A stretch of DNA of 64,000 nt from Arenicola marina (Eukaryota > Annelida > Polychaeta > Arenicolidae). Shown in pieces: positions 31,871-42,722 of the stretch. Below the pieces are notes generated by a model. That model saw only the letters and a program-made list of their open reading frames with translations. It did not search any database and had not been told where the DNA came from. The position numbers and the translations under genes are program-made. Position 1 is the first letter of the stretch. Each line of letters begins with the position of its first letter. The stretch is from NCBI GenBank assembly GCA_964019135.1, contig OZ025256.1, positions 21,955,911 to 22,019,910 of the forward strand, given 5' to 3'.

Positions 31871-32344
31871 TAATGACTTCTCCCTCGTGCAAGTGTTCAA
31901 GTAATAACGGCTCCCTTTGTGAGCCAGATTCCGTGACTTCACAGATTGCCTGTAGAAGTTTACACAGTTTGAGAAATAAAGACATCACAAGAAAAACTAA
32001 AAAAACAAAAAAACAAGAGATATTCGACCATAGGTCGCGGACGACAATATCCATAAGCGTTGTCGCAGTTCGGTTGGCTCGTCTGATCGTATGACTTACG
32101 AAATACATGTCAAACAGCTGCAAAACAACGACACGTTGGGTAAATTTGGAAGCTGTATTTATGGCGACGCCACTGGTTGTCCGGTTTAATTTCGGCTAAA
32201 GGGCCTTTAAGGGGCGATTTGTGCTAAATACTACCTTCGACAGGCAATGTGGGCACTGTAGGCGGAGCTTACATCCAGTTTGAAGTCAGGAACGCTTCTC
32301 TTGAAGCAATATTATTACGGTATTATGACTTTTAACTTTTATTT

Positions 32345-32392
32345 ATTATGACGTCTTCGTGACGTCACATGACGTCATTTGACGTTCACGGC
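32345..32392. promoter_or_regulatory. cluster of four CRE/ATF-type sites
   Basis: TGACGTCT (32349), TGACGTCA (32360), TGACGTCA (32370) and TGACGTTC (32380) lie 10-11 bp apart, i.e. one helical turn, so all face the same side of the DNA. Two are perfect CRE palindromes. There is a short ATG frame at 32403 but no convincing gene next to it. Confidence 0.45.
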
Positions 32393-32759
32393 AATATTCG
32401 CAATGGCTTCTATTTTGTTAAATATACCTACTTATGAACTCGGGTGATGGTAGCTATTGCAAAATTAGCTGAACATCAAGCAAGCCCAACCTTTCGTAAT
32501 GGCACGTTTGCTATGATGTTGACGCACGCTAATCTCCTTCTGCTATGCAACAGGATACTCAATAATGATTTTGTTTCGAATTCAGCGACCCCGCTGAATC
32601 TATGTACAGGTATCAAAATAATGGTTCTATCCCTCTTGTTTTCAAGATATTCAGTATTTTTGCTGGCCTGGTTCGTCATAGTGGAAAATGGCGGATGCGT
32701 AGCTCCTAGATCCACGAGGAATGTTTTTTTTTCAATTCAGGGGCCTGGAGTAGCTCAGG

Positions 32760-33020
32760 TCGCTAGCTCTGGTTCCTAGCCCGGGTCCCTAGCTTAAGCC
32801 CCTAGCCCAGGACAGGACCTAGGACAGCACCAGGACATTCCTAGCCCAGGCTGCTATAGCCGATGCCGCTAGCCCAGGGCACCAGTTCAGGCCCCTAACC
32901 CAGGCCTAGCCCTGGCCGTTAGTCCAGGCCGCTGGGGCTGACCGAGGGAGTATTGTCTTGTGGGGAAGGGGCAATGGGCTGACCGAGGGAGTATTGTCTT
33001 GGGGGTGGGGGGGGGGGGGA
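32760..33020. repeat. degenerate CTAGCCCAGG repeats and a short tandem duplication
   Basis: About ten imperfect copies of a CCTAGCCCAGG-type motif (32760-32935), then two copies of GGGCTGACCGAGGGAGTATT (about 32935 and 32976) followed by a G-run at about 33003-33020. Non-coding. Confidence 0.6.
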
Positions 33021-33069
33021 TGGGGCTGACATTTCTCGCTACGACCATCCCCAGTCACGCCGTTAGTTT

Positions 33070-34425
33070 AAACATATTTATTTAACGAGGATACCCCGAA
33101 AACCATACGCTAAGAACATGTGGCTTTCTCAAAAAAATGAAAAGCAATATGTTACAATGCAAAACAAACTATGCAATAGTACTATGGTACAATGGCGAGG
33201 CAAGTTTGGTCACATATAACGGTACACGAAAAGAGAGAGGAAGAGGGAAGAGGGATAGCCTTAAAGGCTTACTCCAGACAGATTATTAATATCTGAAACG
33301 ATGAGTAGATGCAACAAATGTAGATATGGCGTCAATAATAATAGAGTTTTCAGTAAGACGCTCGTGGCCGTAGAGGAATAAAGGTACAATATCTTTTCGA
33401 TTGAGGTCATGAGTTATTCTAATAAGACTGCCGATTAAATATTATCTTTCGCGGTTATAATTAGGACAGTCGAGAAAAAAATGCATAACAGTCTCACTAA
33501 CAGCACCACATGAACAGTAGAGGCTTTCGTTGCACAGTTTATCGTAGAGATGTTTGTTTAAATTGCTAAAACCCAGTCGCATTTGCGCTAATGTCACTTG
33601 CAATTTTCTTGAACCCATATAGAAGTAGCTTATCTTGTTTTGACGTATGGTATACAGAGAGCAATACAGAGATCGAAATTGGCTAACAGATTGACAACTA
33701 CGCAGTGCACGCGGCAAAGAGTTCCACCTTCGTGTACCTGCGGGGAAGAAACTAGATAAGTAACTATTGGTTGTACAATGGATGGTGCGGAATTGATTGG
33801 CATTGTTGCCTCGCGTCGTTCTGTTGGAACCCAACTTGGATGGTAGTCTAGATGTGATATAGGATGGGGTTGCGCCTAGGACGCACTGGGCATATTTAAC
33901 AGCGATCTGAAATTGGCGGCGGTCTGTAAGTGAGGGCACACCGCTTTCGTTCAATAACCCGATTCTAGATGATCGGCTCTTTGCACCATTGAATACGCGG
34001 ATGGCCTCGTTTTTAACGTGTTCGATCTCCTGGCTGCTCTTGGCGTCACAGTTTGCAACTACAACACTACCATATTCTAAGAGTGGCCGCACATATGACA
34101 AATAAAATAGTTCTAAACTCTTACGAGACCACTTATACTTCATCCGTTTAAGCAGATTCAATCTAACGGACGCTTTAGTAGTAATAATTTGGGCGTGTGT
34201 TGTCCATGACATATTAGACATAAAGGTGATACCCAGGTGCTAATGAGATGACACTTGTTCAATGGTACGGCCGGCTATATGTACATGATGTTTGATATCG
34301 CGATTCTTCTTACTGAACAATACAGTCTTTTTTTTCTCTACGCTGATCTCCATTTTCCATTTTTCAGACCATTCATGTATAGCTTGTAGATTGCGGTTTA
34401 ATCCTCTTAATAAGTCACTGGGTCA
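33070..34425 (-). mobile_element. 5'-truncated CR1/L2-like LINE (reverse transcriptase C-terminus)
   Basis: From about 34420 the minus strand reads the end of the RT domain (NLQAIHEWSEKWKMEISVEK then KTVLFSKKN). After a stop near 34240 it continues in one long frame, 34221-33442: YVRPLLEYGSVVVANCD, KNEAIRVFNGAKSRS, NSYLSSFFPAGTRRWNSLPR and CGAVSETVMHFFLDCPNY. After one more stop the ORF ends at about 33287 (ISTFVASTHRFRY). FFPAGTRRWNSLP and the C-x-C...F-F-L-x-C-P tail are typical of the CR1/L2 group. A 3' UTR with AAATAAA-type sequence runs to about 33070. Everything 5' of the RT thumb is missing. Confidence 0.7.
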
Positions 34426-34811
34426 CGACGTTTGTTTGTCCGTACCGTTCTGGGTCAGCGTACGTGAGCTACAGATATGAGGTCACCTGTGTGTTTCGTC
34501 GCCCCACAATCCCGACCACTGCTATCGGGGTTTTCCTGTGTTCCTTCTGGAACAAGGTAAACGCCGCACGCGCAGTAGCAGCGCTATTGTCTGCATAGCG
34601 GGTTAGCCCCACGGGGGGCCTTTGGTGCGAGGCACCCACCAGGCGGTGGGAGACTTCAACGCAAGGATAGGTTAGGGGGGGGGGGAGGCGCCTGGCTGAG
34701 CGCCCACGTCAGTGGACTGGGCCGCGGGAGCCACGTTAGAGTCTGGAACGGCCAGCGGAAACGAGGCCAGCCTCGGTGTCAAGCTCACAGGTGGAAACGA
34801 GGCCAGCCTCA
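34426..34811. other. non-coding; small direct repeat
   Basis: No gene. GGAAACGAGGCCAGCCTC occurs twice (about 34757 and 34793). A G-run lies at about 34676-34685. Confidence 0.4.
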
Positions 34812-36000
34812 GTGGTGGAGTGCACCAACCGGTCGCAGATTTACGCCGGCGTAGTGGTTGCGCCGGTGTAACGAATGTTAGGCCGTGTGCACCAAGCCGG
34901 CGTTGGTCGGGCGTATTACGTCCGACGTACATCCATGAAATGTGGGGAATTCCCCCTTGTTTCGATGGCGGATTTCGGAAAGTGACGTTTCACAGCTCCT
35001 ATAAATGTAAATTCAAGTATGCGAAGGATCATTGTTGGACGTGGCTTGTTTCTATGCTTGCTAAATAGCTTAATTATCAAAACATGTGAGGGCTCAGGTT
35101 GATGTTGTAATATTCCCGTGTTGAGTTAATTAAACAAGACATAGGGTCATTGTGATGATACGGCCTACCAGAACAACACATTAGTATAGCATTCCGCTTT
35201 GCTGTTCCTGCTTTTTTTTTTTTTTTTAATAAAACAATTATTGAGCAGCCGGTACAGATATATCGGAGAAATTCCTCCCCGGCCGAGATGTCACATGTCG
35301 TATATCGCCAGACCGTTCCGGGCGAGTCTTGTGCGCCCAGGAGTTGTGTGGAGCGACACCTGTCGGCGGTGCTGGATAGAGCTGATTTTTGCCGTAGGTT
35401 GTGATAAACGCATCGCTGGACGAAGCTGGTGGAGGAAAATTGTTCGTCAAAAATGACTTCCTCCATCATGATCTCTTTGCGCATGCGTATGTCACCGGCT
35501 GGTAGCATTATGCTCTGGAGTTAAGAGAAGCGACACCTGTCGGCGGTGCTGGATTGAGCTGATTTTTGCCGTAGGTTGTGATAAACGCATCGCTGGACGA
35601 AGCTGGTGGAGGAAAATTGTTCGTCAAAAATGACTTCCTCCATCATGACCTCTTTGCGCATGCGTATGTCATCGGCTGGTAGCATTATGCTCTGGGGTTA
35701 AGAGAAGCGACACCTGTCGGCGGTGCTGGATGGAGCTGATTTTTGCAGTAGGTTGTGATAAACGCATCGCTGGACGAAGCTGGTGGAGGAAAATTGTTCG
35801 TCAAAAATGACTTCCTCCATCATGATCTCTTTGCGCATGCGTATGTCACCGGCTGGTAGCATTATTTTTATTATTATTATTTTTTTGCGACTAACGTCCA
35901 CTTGGTGCACACCGCGTAAAATTCCTCGCACGGATTTACGCCGGCGTAAGCTCGGCGTCCGCTTGCGACCAACTTACGCCCGGTTGGTGCACTCCACCAC
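34812..36000. mobile_element. 1.19-kb inverted-repeat element, non-autonomous DNA transposon-like
   Basis: GTGGAGTGCACCAACCGG with three more matching bases at 34812-34832 is perfectly repeated in inverted form ending at 36000. Similarity between the arms goes on for about 110 bp: both contain ATTTACGCCGGCGTA and, further in, a second GTGTGCACCAAG. The interior holds a poly(T)/A stretch and three tandem 177-bp units. A target-site duplication is not obvious. Superfamily not assigned. Confidence 0.55.
35353..35863. repeat. 177-bp tandem repeat, about 3 units
   Basis: Units start with GCGACACCTGTCGGCGGTGC at 35353, 35530 and 35707, each exactly 177 bp apart, with few differences. 177 is a multiple of three, and on the minus strand each unit carries an open stretch containing MRKEIMMEEVIFDEQFSSTS, FVQRCVYHNL. 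It may derive from captured coding DNA. Short pieces extend beyond the third unit up to about 35870. Confidence 0.9.
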
Positions 36001-36094
36001 ATGATCGGTTCACTTGCGCCGTGCTCAGCGTGCGCTCTGGCAGCAGGTGTTTTGCTCTCCCGCTCACCCCCCCTTGTACAGAGTGGTCTACTCT

Positions 36095-36345
36095 GTCGTC
36101 GAAATTTTGTCTTTTTTGTTTACCTAAAGACGAAATTTCGTCTTTTAAAAGTCCAAATCTCTTTTTTTTTGGTTTACCTAAAGACGAAATTTCGACTTTT
36201 AAATACAAAATTTCGTCTTTGGGTAAACAAAAAAAAAGAAATTTTGACTTTTAAAAGACGAAATTTCGTCTTTAGGTGAACAAAAAAACGAAATTTCGAT
36301 TTTAAAAGACAAAATTTCGTCTTTAGGTAAACAAAAAAGATGGTG
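36095..36345. repeat. cluster of GACGAAATTTCGTC palindromes in alternating orientation
   Basis: About seven imperfect copies of a 20-bp palindrome, AAAGACGAAATTTCGTCTTT, separated by GTTTACCTA or TAGGTAAAC and T- or A-runs. Some half-sites are altered to TCGACTTT or TTTGACTTTT. Units of about 40-50 bp occur in both orientations, so the whole region can fold into several nested hairpins. Confidence 0.8.
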
Positions 36346-36875
36346 TTATTTTTTTTCTCACGTGGCGGGTGGGTAGCGGGTACACATACCGTTGTCTGTG
36401 GGATTGATGATGTGGAGTGGCTTTCGACAAAACAGCCCCCCTGCGGGTTCGGGGGAAAGTAGAATAGGCCCGATGCACCTCCATGTTTAACATCTGCATG
36501 TCGTAAGAGGCGACTAAATGGAGGCGAACCGTATGCCGTGGTTCGCAACCCGTGTCGGAGGAAGACGGGACTCTGCTGGTTGAGTGGAAACTCTGTTTCT
36601 GCAAGATACCAGTTTGACCCTTATTTCTCCCAGACGGGAGGTCAGATTTGGCCCGGTCTGATCAATCGGCTCGTCACGACAAGTCCAAGGATTCTTGTTC
36701 AACAACATCATATCAAAAACATTTTCACCCTATTATTCATACAACCGTATGCAATAAGTCCTTTGAGACACCTCATATTTCAGTTGCTCTGAACAAGATC
36801 CTGTTAGGACGGTGGCTTGGGCTAATCAAGTGGCAAATACCTCTTTTTTTTCCAACAGAAGAATAAGTATTTGTT

Positions 36876-38285
36876 ATGCGAGTATACCGTCTGTGTATCC
36901 TTGGCACTGGGTGCTGGAGTACCGCACCGAATCCGTGTCCCGAGAGGGCTCCGAGGTGGGTGGGGACCACGGACGGTGAAATATTTAAACCCAATATGAG
37001 TGCCCAAGAAAAAAAACCCACACCTGCAGAAACAAAAGCACGAGAAGAACGATCCAATAAGAAACTTCGAACAAGCTCTCCTACACCTGAACCAAATCAA
37101 CAAAACGACAATTTTTCAAGATTTTTGATGGCACACGCCACAAATCCAGATTTACCTCTTTCGAAATTGTCACCATTTGCACTGGATAAGGCCATCCAAA
37201 GTCTGGCCGGAGAACCAAAGGATGTCAAACGACTCCGCTCCGGTGACCTCCTCATCGAGGTCACACGGAAGAGTCATGCTGACAACCTCCTCCAAGCCAC
37301 GACCCTCCTCCATATCCCAGTTACATTAACTCCTCACCGTACCCTCAATAATAGCCGAGGTGTCATCCGGTGCAGAGACCTACAAATGTGTTCTGACGCA
37401 GAGATAGTTACCGAGTTGGCCTCACAGAATGTCATGGAGGCCAAACGGATATCAATCACGAAAAATGGAGAAAGAATTCCAACAAATACCATTATTCTCA
37501 CATTCGCATCCCACCTCCCTCCTACAACAATAACAGCTGGATACCTTCGTATACCAGTCGATATCTATATACCAAACCCACTACGCTGTTTCCAATGCCA
37601 ACGCTTCGGCCACGGAAAGAACAACTGCAGGAGGCAAGTCACCTGTGCTCGCTGTGGCGACGAGGGCCATGAAGACACCTCCTGCAGCAAACCGAGTCAC
37701 TGCGTAAACTGCAAAGGCAGCCACTACGCATACTCAAAACAGTGTCCAATGTGGCAAAAAGAAAAAGAGGTACAGACAATAAAAACTAAAAACTCCATAT
37801 CCTATCCCGAAGCGAGAAAAATAATAGAAAGTAAAACTACAAATGTAACTGGAAACAAAACATTCGCTGAAGTGACGGGCTCGACCCAAACCAAATCCAA
37901 TGACACAACACCAAAACCAAACATGGTTTCCATAGGAATAAACACTGTTTATTCCTGGCCACCAGATGCAGAATTCACAATTACAACAGAAACCCCAGAG
38001 GAGACAGGAACATCCAGCCAGACAGAGCCCATAATAGAAATTCAAACAAAGACACCTGCAAAGAATCCTCCTACAAAATCCACTACAAAACCTACCACCC
38101 ACAAACTGAACAAATCGAAACCAGCAAAACAAAACCGACCACCCAAGGGATCAACGGATCCCATCAAAGTACATAACAAATACTCGCAACTAGAGGAGGA
38201 GGACGATGATGAAATGGAGACAGACACACAAGAAAGGGGAAGGGACAAAAGAAAACACAAGGCAGATACGCCACCCATATCATAA
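36876..38285 (+). CDS. LINE ORF1, Gag-like zinc-knuckle protein
   Basis: Open frame of 469 codons, uninterrupted. An ATG at 36996 (MSAQEKKPTPAETK) is the more likely start than the upstream in-frame one. The middle contains an RRM-like region, then CCHC-type knuckles: CFQCQRFGHGKNNC, CARCGDEGHEDTSC and a CVNCKGSHYAYSKQC third finger. It is followed by the KNSISYPEARK box typical of I/Jockey ORF1 proteins, a Thr/Pro/Lys-rich linker and an acidic EEEDDDEMETD end. Role in the family: binds LINE RNA to form the retrotransposition particle. ORF2 starts 3 bp after its stop. Confidence 0.9.
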   Translation: MRVYRLCILGTGCWSTAPNPCPERAPRWVGTTDGEIFKPNMSAQEKKPTPAETKAREERSNKKLRTSSPTPEPNQQNDNFSRFLMAHATNPDLPLSKLSPFALDKAIQSLAGEPKDVKRLRSGDLLIEVTRKSHADNLLQATTLLHIPVTLTPHRTLNNSRGVIRCRDLQMCSDAEIVTELASQNVMEAKRISITKNGERIPTNTIILTFASHLPPTTITAGYLRIPVDIYIPNPLRCFQCQRFGHGKNNCRRQVTCARCGDEGHEDTSCSKPSHCVNCKGSHYAYSKQCPMWQKEKEVQTIKTKNSISYPEARKIIESKTTNVTGNKTFAEVTGSTQTKSNDTTPKPNMVSIGINTVYSWPPDAEFTITTETPEETGTSSQTEPIIEIQTKTPAKNPPTKSTTKPTTHKLNKSKPAKQNRPPKGSTDPIKVHNKYSQLEEEDDDEMETDTQERGRDKRKHKADTPPIS

Positions 38286-38288
38286 ACC

Positions 38289-41200
38289 ATGGCTTCCATT
38301 ATACAATGGAATTGTCGAGGTATGAGAGCCAATCGTGATGAAATCCTCTTGCTAAAGCAGGACCACAACCCCATAGCGTTTTGTCTCCGCAAGAAACATT
38401 CATCAAAAATCAAGGCGATATAACAATTAGTGGATATGCATCATATGATAATCTAGGACTTAATACGGGAGATAAAATCACAGGCGGAGTTAGTATCCTT
38501 ATAAAGGAGAAAACTCCACACAGCCAAATACCCTTGCAGACCAACCTACAAGCTATGGCCATACGAATAACATTACACAAAACCATAACCCTGTGCCCTA
38601 TCTATATTCCACCTAATTTACGTCCAACACGACTAGAACTAGAAAATATAATAAAACAACTTCCAGCGCCGTATATACTTCTTGGAGATTTCAATGCCCA
38701 TCATACGATATGGGGTTGTAAAGACATACAACCCAAGGGCCGCCTGCTAGAGGACTTTATCTTAAAAAACAATACCGTTCTGCTCAACGATGGCTCAATA
38801 ACTTATATACACCCTGGGAATGGTGCCAAAACGGCTATAGACCTAACTATGGCCCATCCCAGTCTATGCCTTGATTTCAACTGGAAAGTGAAAGATGATC
38901 TTCACGGCAGTGACCACTTCCCTATCCTTCTTACTAGCCAATTTCCCGCTCCAGATGAAAATATTGCTCACTGGAAGCTAAATAAGGCTGACTGGACTGC
39001 TTTTAAAAAAATGTGCTTTGAAAAACTCACAACAGCCAACTTCCAAGGTATACCAGACCCAATAGCCCTCTTCAGCGAAACACTTCATAAAATAGCTGAA
39101 GACACCATTCCCAAAACCTCGACCAATCTCAAAATACAAAAGAAGCCATGGTTTAACGATGAATGCCGTGAGGCCGTACAACAACGAAAACAGGCTCAGC
39201 GAGAACTCCAAATACATCCTACTCCAGGAAATATCCTCAAATATAAACAAGTGCGAGCACAGACCCGCCGCACAATACGTACAACAAAAAGGGAATCCTG
39301 GAGAAACTATGTCCCCAAACTTGGAAATAAAACAACAACTAAGAAAACGTGGCGAGCCATACAGAAGATCAGTGGGAAAAAAGCAAACAACAGCATAAAC
39401 CACCTGATCCATGAAAACACAACCCTCACCGAACCAGTGCAAATAGCCAATACCTTGTCGAAAGCCTTTGCAACAAATTCTTCCTCAAAAAATTACACGG
39501 CTAAATTCCAAAGATACAAGGCGGTTAGTGAGAGGAAAAAACTCAATTTCAAATCCAAAAATGATGAATATTACAATAGCCTCTTCTCCATAGAGGAACT
39601 CCAGTCTGCCCTGAGGAAAACTAACAACACTTCTCCAGGGCCAGACAATATCCCATACCAATTCCTGAAACAACTACCCGATACATCCTTGGAACTTCTT
39701 CTCGACATATTCAACTTCATTTGGCAAACCGGGCAAATACCCCCATCGTGGAAAAAAGCGATAGTCATTCCTATCCCTAAGCCTGGGAAGGATCACACCA
39801 ATCCTTCTTCTTACCGACCAATAGCTCTTACAAGTTGTATATGTAAAACACTAGAAAAGATGATAAATAACCGCCTTACATATTTTCTGGAAACAAATAA
39901 TATCATCACTAAGTTCCAGAGTGGCTTTCGACAAAACAGAAATACCACCGATAATTTAATACGATTGGAGACCTATATACGCGAGGCATTCATCAAAAAA
40001 GAACACGTGGTGGCAGTATTCTTTGACCTTGAAAAGGCATATGACACCACATGGAAATCTGGTATTTTAAAAGACCTCCATGATATGGGACTCAGAGGTC
40101 ATATGCCAAATTTTATTCAAGAATTCCTAAACAGACGTCTATTTCAGACAAGGGTCGGAACTACCCTCTCCGAAGTATACGATCAGGAGATGGGGGTTCC
40201 CCAAGGCAGTATCCTATCTGTAACCCTTTTAAGTATTAAAATCAACAGCATCATGAAATGTCTCACTAATAACATAGATCCTTCTCTATTTGTTGATGAT
40301 TTGTTGGCCTGTTTCAGGTCCAAACATATGCACACAATAGAAAGGCAACTACAAATGAACCTCAATAAGTTACAACAATGGTGCGATGAGAACGGATTTA
40401 AATTTTCAAAAACTAAAACAGTGTGTATGCACTTCTGTCATCTCCGGAAACTCCATCCGGAACCTGAACTTAAAATGAATGGGGATCAAATACCAGTTGT
40501 GCCAGAAACAAAATTTCTCGGCCTTTTATTCGATAAAAAAACTGACTTTTATACCCCATATCAAACAATTAAAACAGAAATGTACCAAAGCACTTAATAT
40601 AATTAAAGTGCTATCTAATACAGAATGGGGAACAGAAAGAGAAACATTATTAAATATCTACAGAGCCCTGATACGGTCACGGCTGGATTATGGGTCGATG
40701 ATTTACGGATCAGCACGCAAATCATATTTGCAGATGCTGGACCCTGTGCATAACCAAGCACTTCGTTTATGTCTGGGAGCTTTCCGCACATCTCCTGCGG
40801 AAAGCTTGTACGTGGAGTCTGCTGAGCCATCTCTATACTACCGTAGAGATAAATTAGCACTACAATACGCACTTAAGCTCAAAACGAATCCCAATAATCC
40901 TACCTTTGAAGACGTATTCCATCCAAAGTTTACAACACTATTTGAAAACAAACCAAAGACAATACCCACCTTTGGAATTCGAGTCAATATGCCACCATGG
41001 GAAATGGAATCTCCAAAAGTTCTGTTAGAACTAACAACTTAAAACAAATCTGACACAGACCCATCACAGTTTATAGAACTTAAACATAATATTCACAATC
41101 AACACCCGAACCATTTCTCTATATATACCGATGGCTGAAAAGACTCCCACGGGGTGGCCGCTGCAGCTGTGGCTGGTGAACACCAGTGCAGCAACCGCCT

Positions 41201-41791
41201 CCCAGACCAATGCTCTATATACACGGCAGAAGCAATAGCTCTACTGATGACACTTGAGTATATAGAAAAATCACTACATGATAAATTTATCATCTATTCA
41301 GATTCATTATCCTGTATACAAGACATAAAATATCGGAAATATGAAAATCCCTTAATACAAGATATACTTATAAAATGTCATGATTTAATATGCAATGGAA
41401 AGGCGGTAGTGTTCTGCTGGATCCCTAGCCATATAGGCATAGAGGGCAACAGTCTAGCAGACACTGCCGCCAAAGAGGCTCTGAATGGCGACGTCCTTCC
41501 AGTCCAGTTTCCATACTCGGACTTGAAGCCGTACATCCAAAATGAAATTACTAAAAATTGGCAGTCGTCCTGGGACGAGCAATCCTCGAACAAATTGTAA
41601 CGGCTTCAGCCTACTGTGTTCCCTGTCAGGAACCCCTGACTGTGGAGCACATTCTGTTGAGGTGTGTTGACTTTCAACAAACAAGGGATCAATATTACCG
41701 AGCAGAAACTATGAAAGAACTATTCAATAATAGACCACAGCAAAAGATTTTAGATTATTTGTCTGCAATAAATCTAGTCAAGTGCATATGA
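38289..41791 (+). pseudogene. LINE ORF2: endonuclease, reverse transcriptase, RNase H
   Basis: Starts MASIIQWNCRGMRANRDEI at 38289, the standard start of an AP-like endonuclease in this group. One extra base near 38386 shifts the frame, and 38381-40597 then stays open: endonuclease boxes ILLGDFNAHHTIWGC and GSDHFPI, RT boxes VFFDLEKAYDTTW, GVPQGSILSVTL and SLFVDDLLA (F-V-D-D in place of Y-A-D-D), and a CMHFCHLRKLHPEPEL thumb. A second shift near 40534 moves to 40479-41042 (YGSMIYGSARKSYLQ), followed by RNase H (SIYTDG, AEAIALLMTLE, IYSDS, WIPSHIGIEGNSLADTAAK at 41100-41600). About 40 residues seem missing after QSSWDEQSSNKL. The C-terminal YCVPCQEPLTVEHILLRC finger ends at 41791. Non-functional. 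Confidence 0.9.
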
Positions 41792-41906
41792 TATATCTAG
41801 TCAACGTTTACAGCCAAACAGTACAAAAGATTTTAGATTATTTGTCTGCAATAAATCTAGTCAAGTGCATATGATATATCTAGTCAACGTTTACTGCCAA
41901 ACAGTG
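41741..41906 (+). repeat. 83-bp tandem duplication at the end of LINE ORF2
   Basis: CAAAAGATTTTAGATTATTT occurs at 41741 and again at 41824. The two 83-bp copies are almost identical and include the ORF2 stop codon, so the second copy is non-coding. It arose in or before this copy. Confidence 0.9.
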
Positions 41907-42243
41907 CATTTGGCTGTAATTATTAATCTCAAAAGCTTGGTTTTAAAAACCAACTCATGGTTTTATATTCTGACAAATTGTTGTCTTTATCGTTTCACCA
42001 TTCTTCACTTTCATGGTTTTATGACGATCTGCTCAATGATATTACTTGATATTCTCAGGGTTTTATTGATCTATGGATCGATTCCACAAAGACTGCATTC
42101 ATGGTTTTATTCATATCACATGTATTGATTTTCAGGGTTTTAATATTGACTCTTGAGTTATTTAGAATAACCCTAAACCAATATGGCGCGATATAGCCTT
42201 CCAGGCTGAAAGTGCCGTTAAGCCCCAATCAAATCAAATCAAA

Positions 42244-42722
42244 TGATTCATCCAGAGGTGATCTGGTAAAATCGACCAAGTCCAAGTGATAATTTTTCTC
42301 AGCAGAGAAGGAATGCGGGAAAAAGGTGGTTGCTCTTTGCAGAAGTTCACGTTTTGCATCTGTTTTGCACACCGTGACATTCCTTACGCCTCTTCCCTGG
42401 AGAAGCCTCACTTGTTTCGTTTTTCTTCCATCGTTATGAATGCAACCCATGTGAATCTTCCTTTCGTCTTTGTCATTACTCCCACCCATGTTGGGCCGCC
42501 CTCTTCGTCACTGGAAACCACAGTTGCTGTGGCCAGTCCTTTTACTCGTTTAAGCTTAAGTTTTTTCCTTAGTGTAGTTAACAGGGTATCCTTTCGCTTA
42601 GTCGCTGGAGGAGGTATTGTCTTGTTGCGGTAGAAACTTCTGGCAACCACCCTGTCACCATCAAGGGGTATGTATTTGGCTAAAGTCTCATCATCCATAA
42701 GTTGCAAGACAAATGCATCCAT
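42244..42722 (-). pseudogene. fragment of an unnamed metazoan repeat-associated protein family
   Basis: Minus-strand frame 42722-42408 reads MDAFVLQLMDDETLAKYIPL, DGDRVVARSFYR and KLKLKRVKGLATATVVSSDE. After a shift near 42440 it continues as RKIHMGCIHNDGRKTKQVRL, QGRGVRNVTV, RELLQRATTFFPHSFS and DFTRSPLDES. The block K-I-x-x-G-x-x-H-x-x-x-x-x-x-K-Q-V-R-x-x-x-G-x-G-x-R-x-V-x-V...F-F-P...D-F-x-R-x-P-L resembles a domain I recall from many uncharacterised fish and invertebrate proteins; no function is known to me. It ends exactly where the LINE tail starts, so the LINE inserted into it. Confidence 0.45.

Larger units (their letters stand above)
36415..42243 (+). mobile_element. near-full-length Jockey/I-type (Nimb-like) LINE
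   Basis: The element comprises a 5' UTR from about 36436 (CCCCCCTGCGGGTTCGGGGG, GTAAGAGGCGACTAA), ORF1 (36876-38285), ORF2 in pieces (38289-41791) and a 3' UTR ending in AATCAAATCAAATC repeats at 42243. The first 21 nt at 36415-36435 are identical to an ORF2 segment (39919-39939). Visible damage: frameshifts near 38386 and in an A-run near 40534, stops at about 41040 and 41137, a deletion near 41597, and an 83-bp tandem duplication at 41741-41906. The family belongs to the I/Jockey group with RNase H. It is the likely parent family of the truncated tails elsewhere in the window. Confidence 0.85.
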
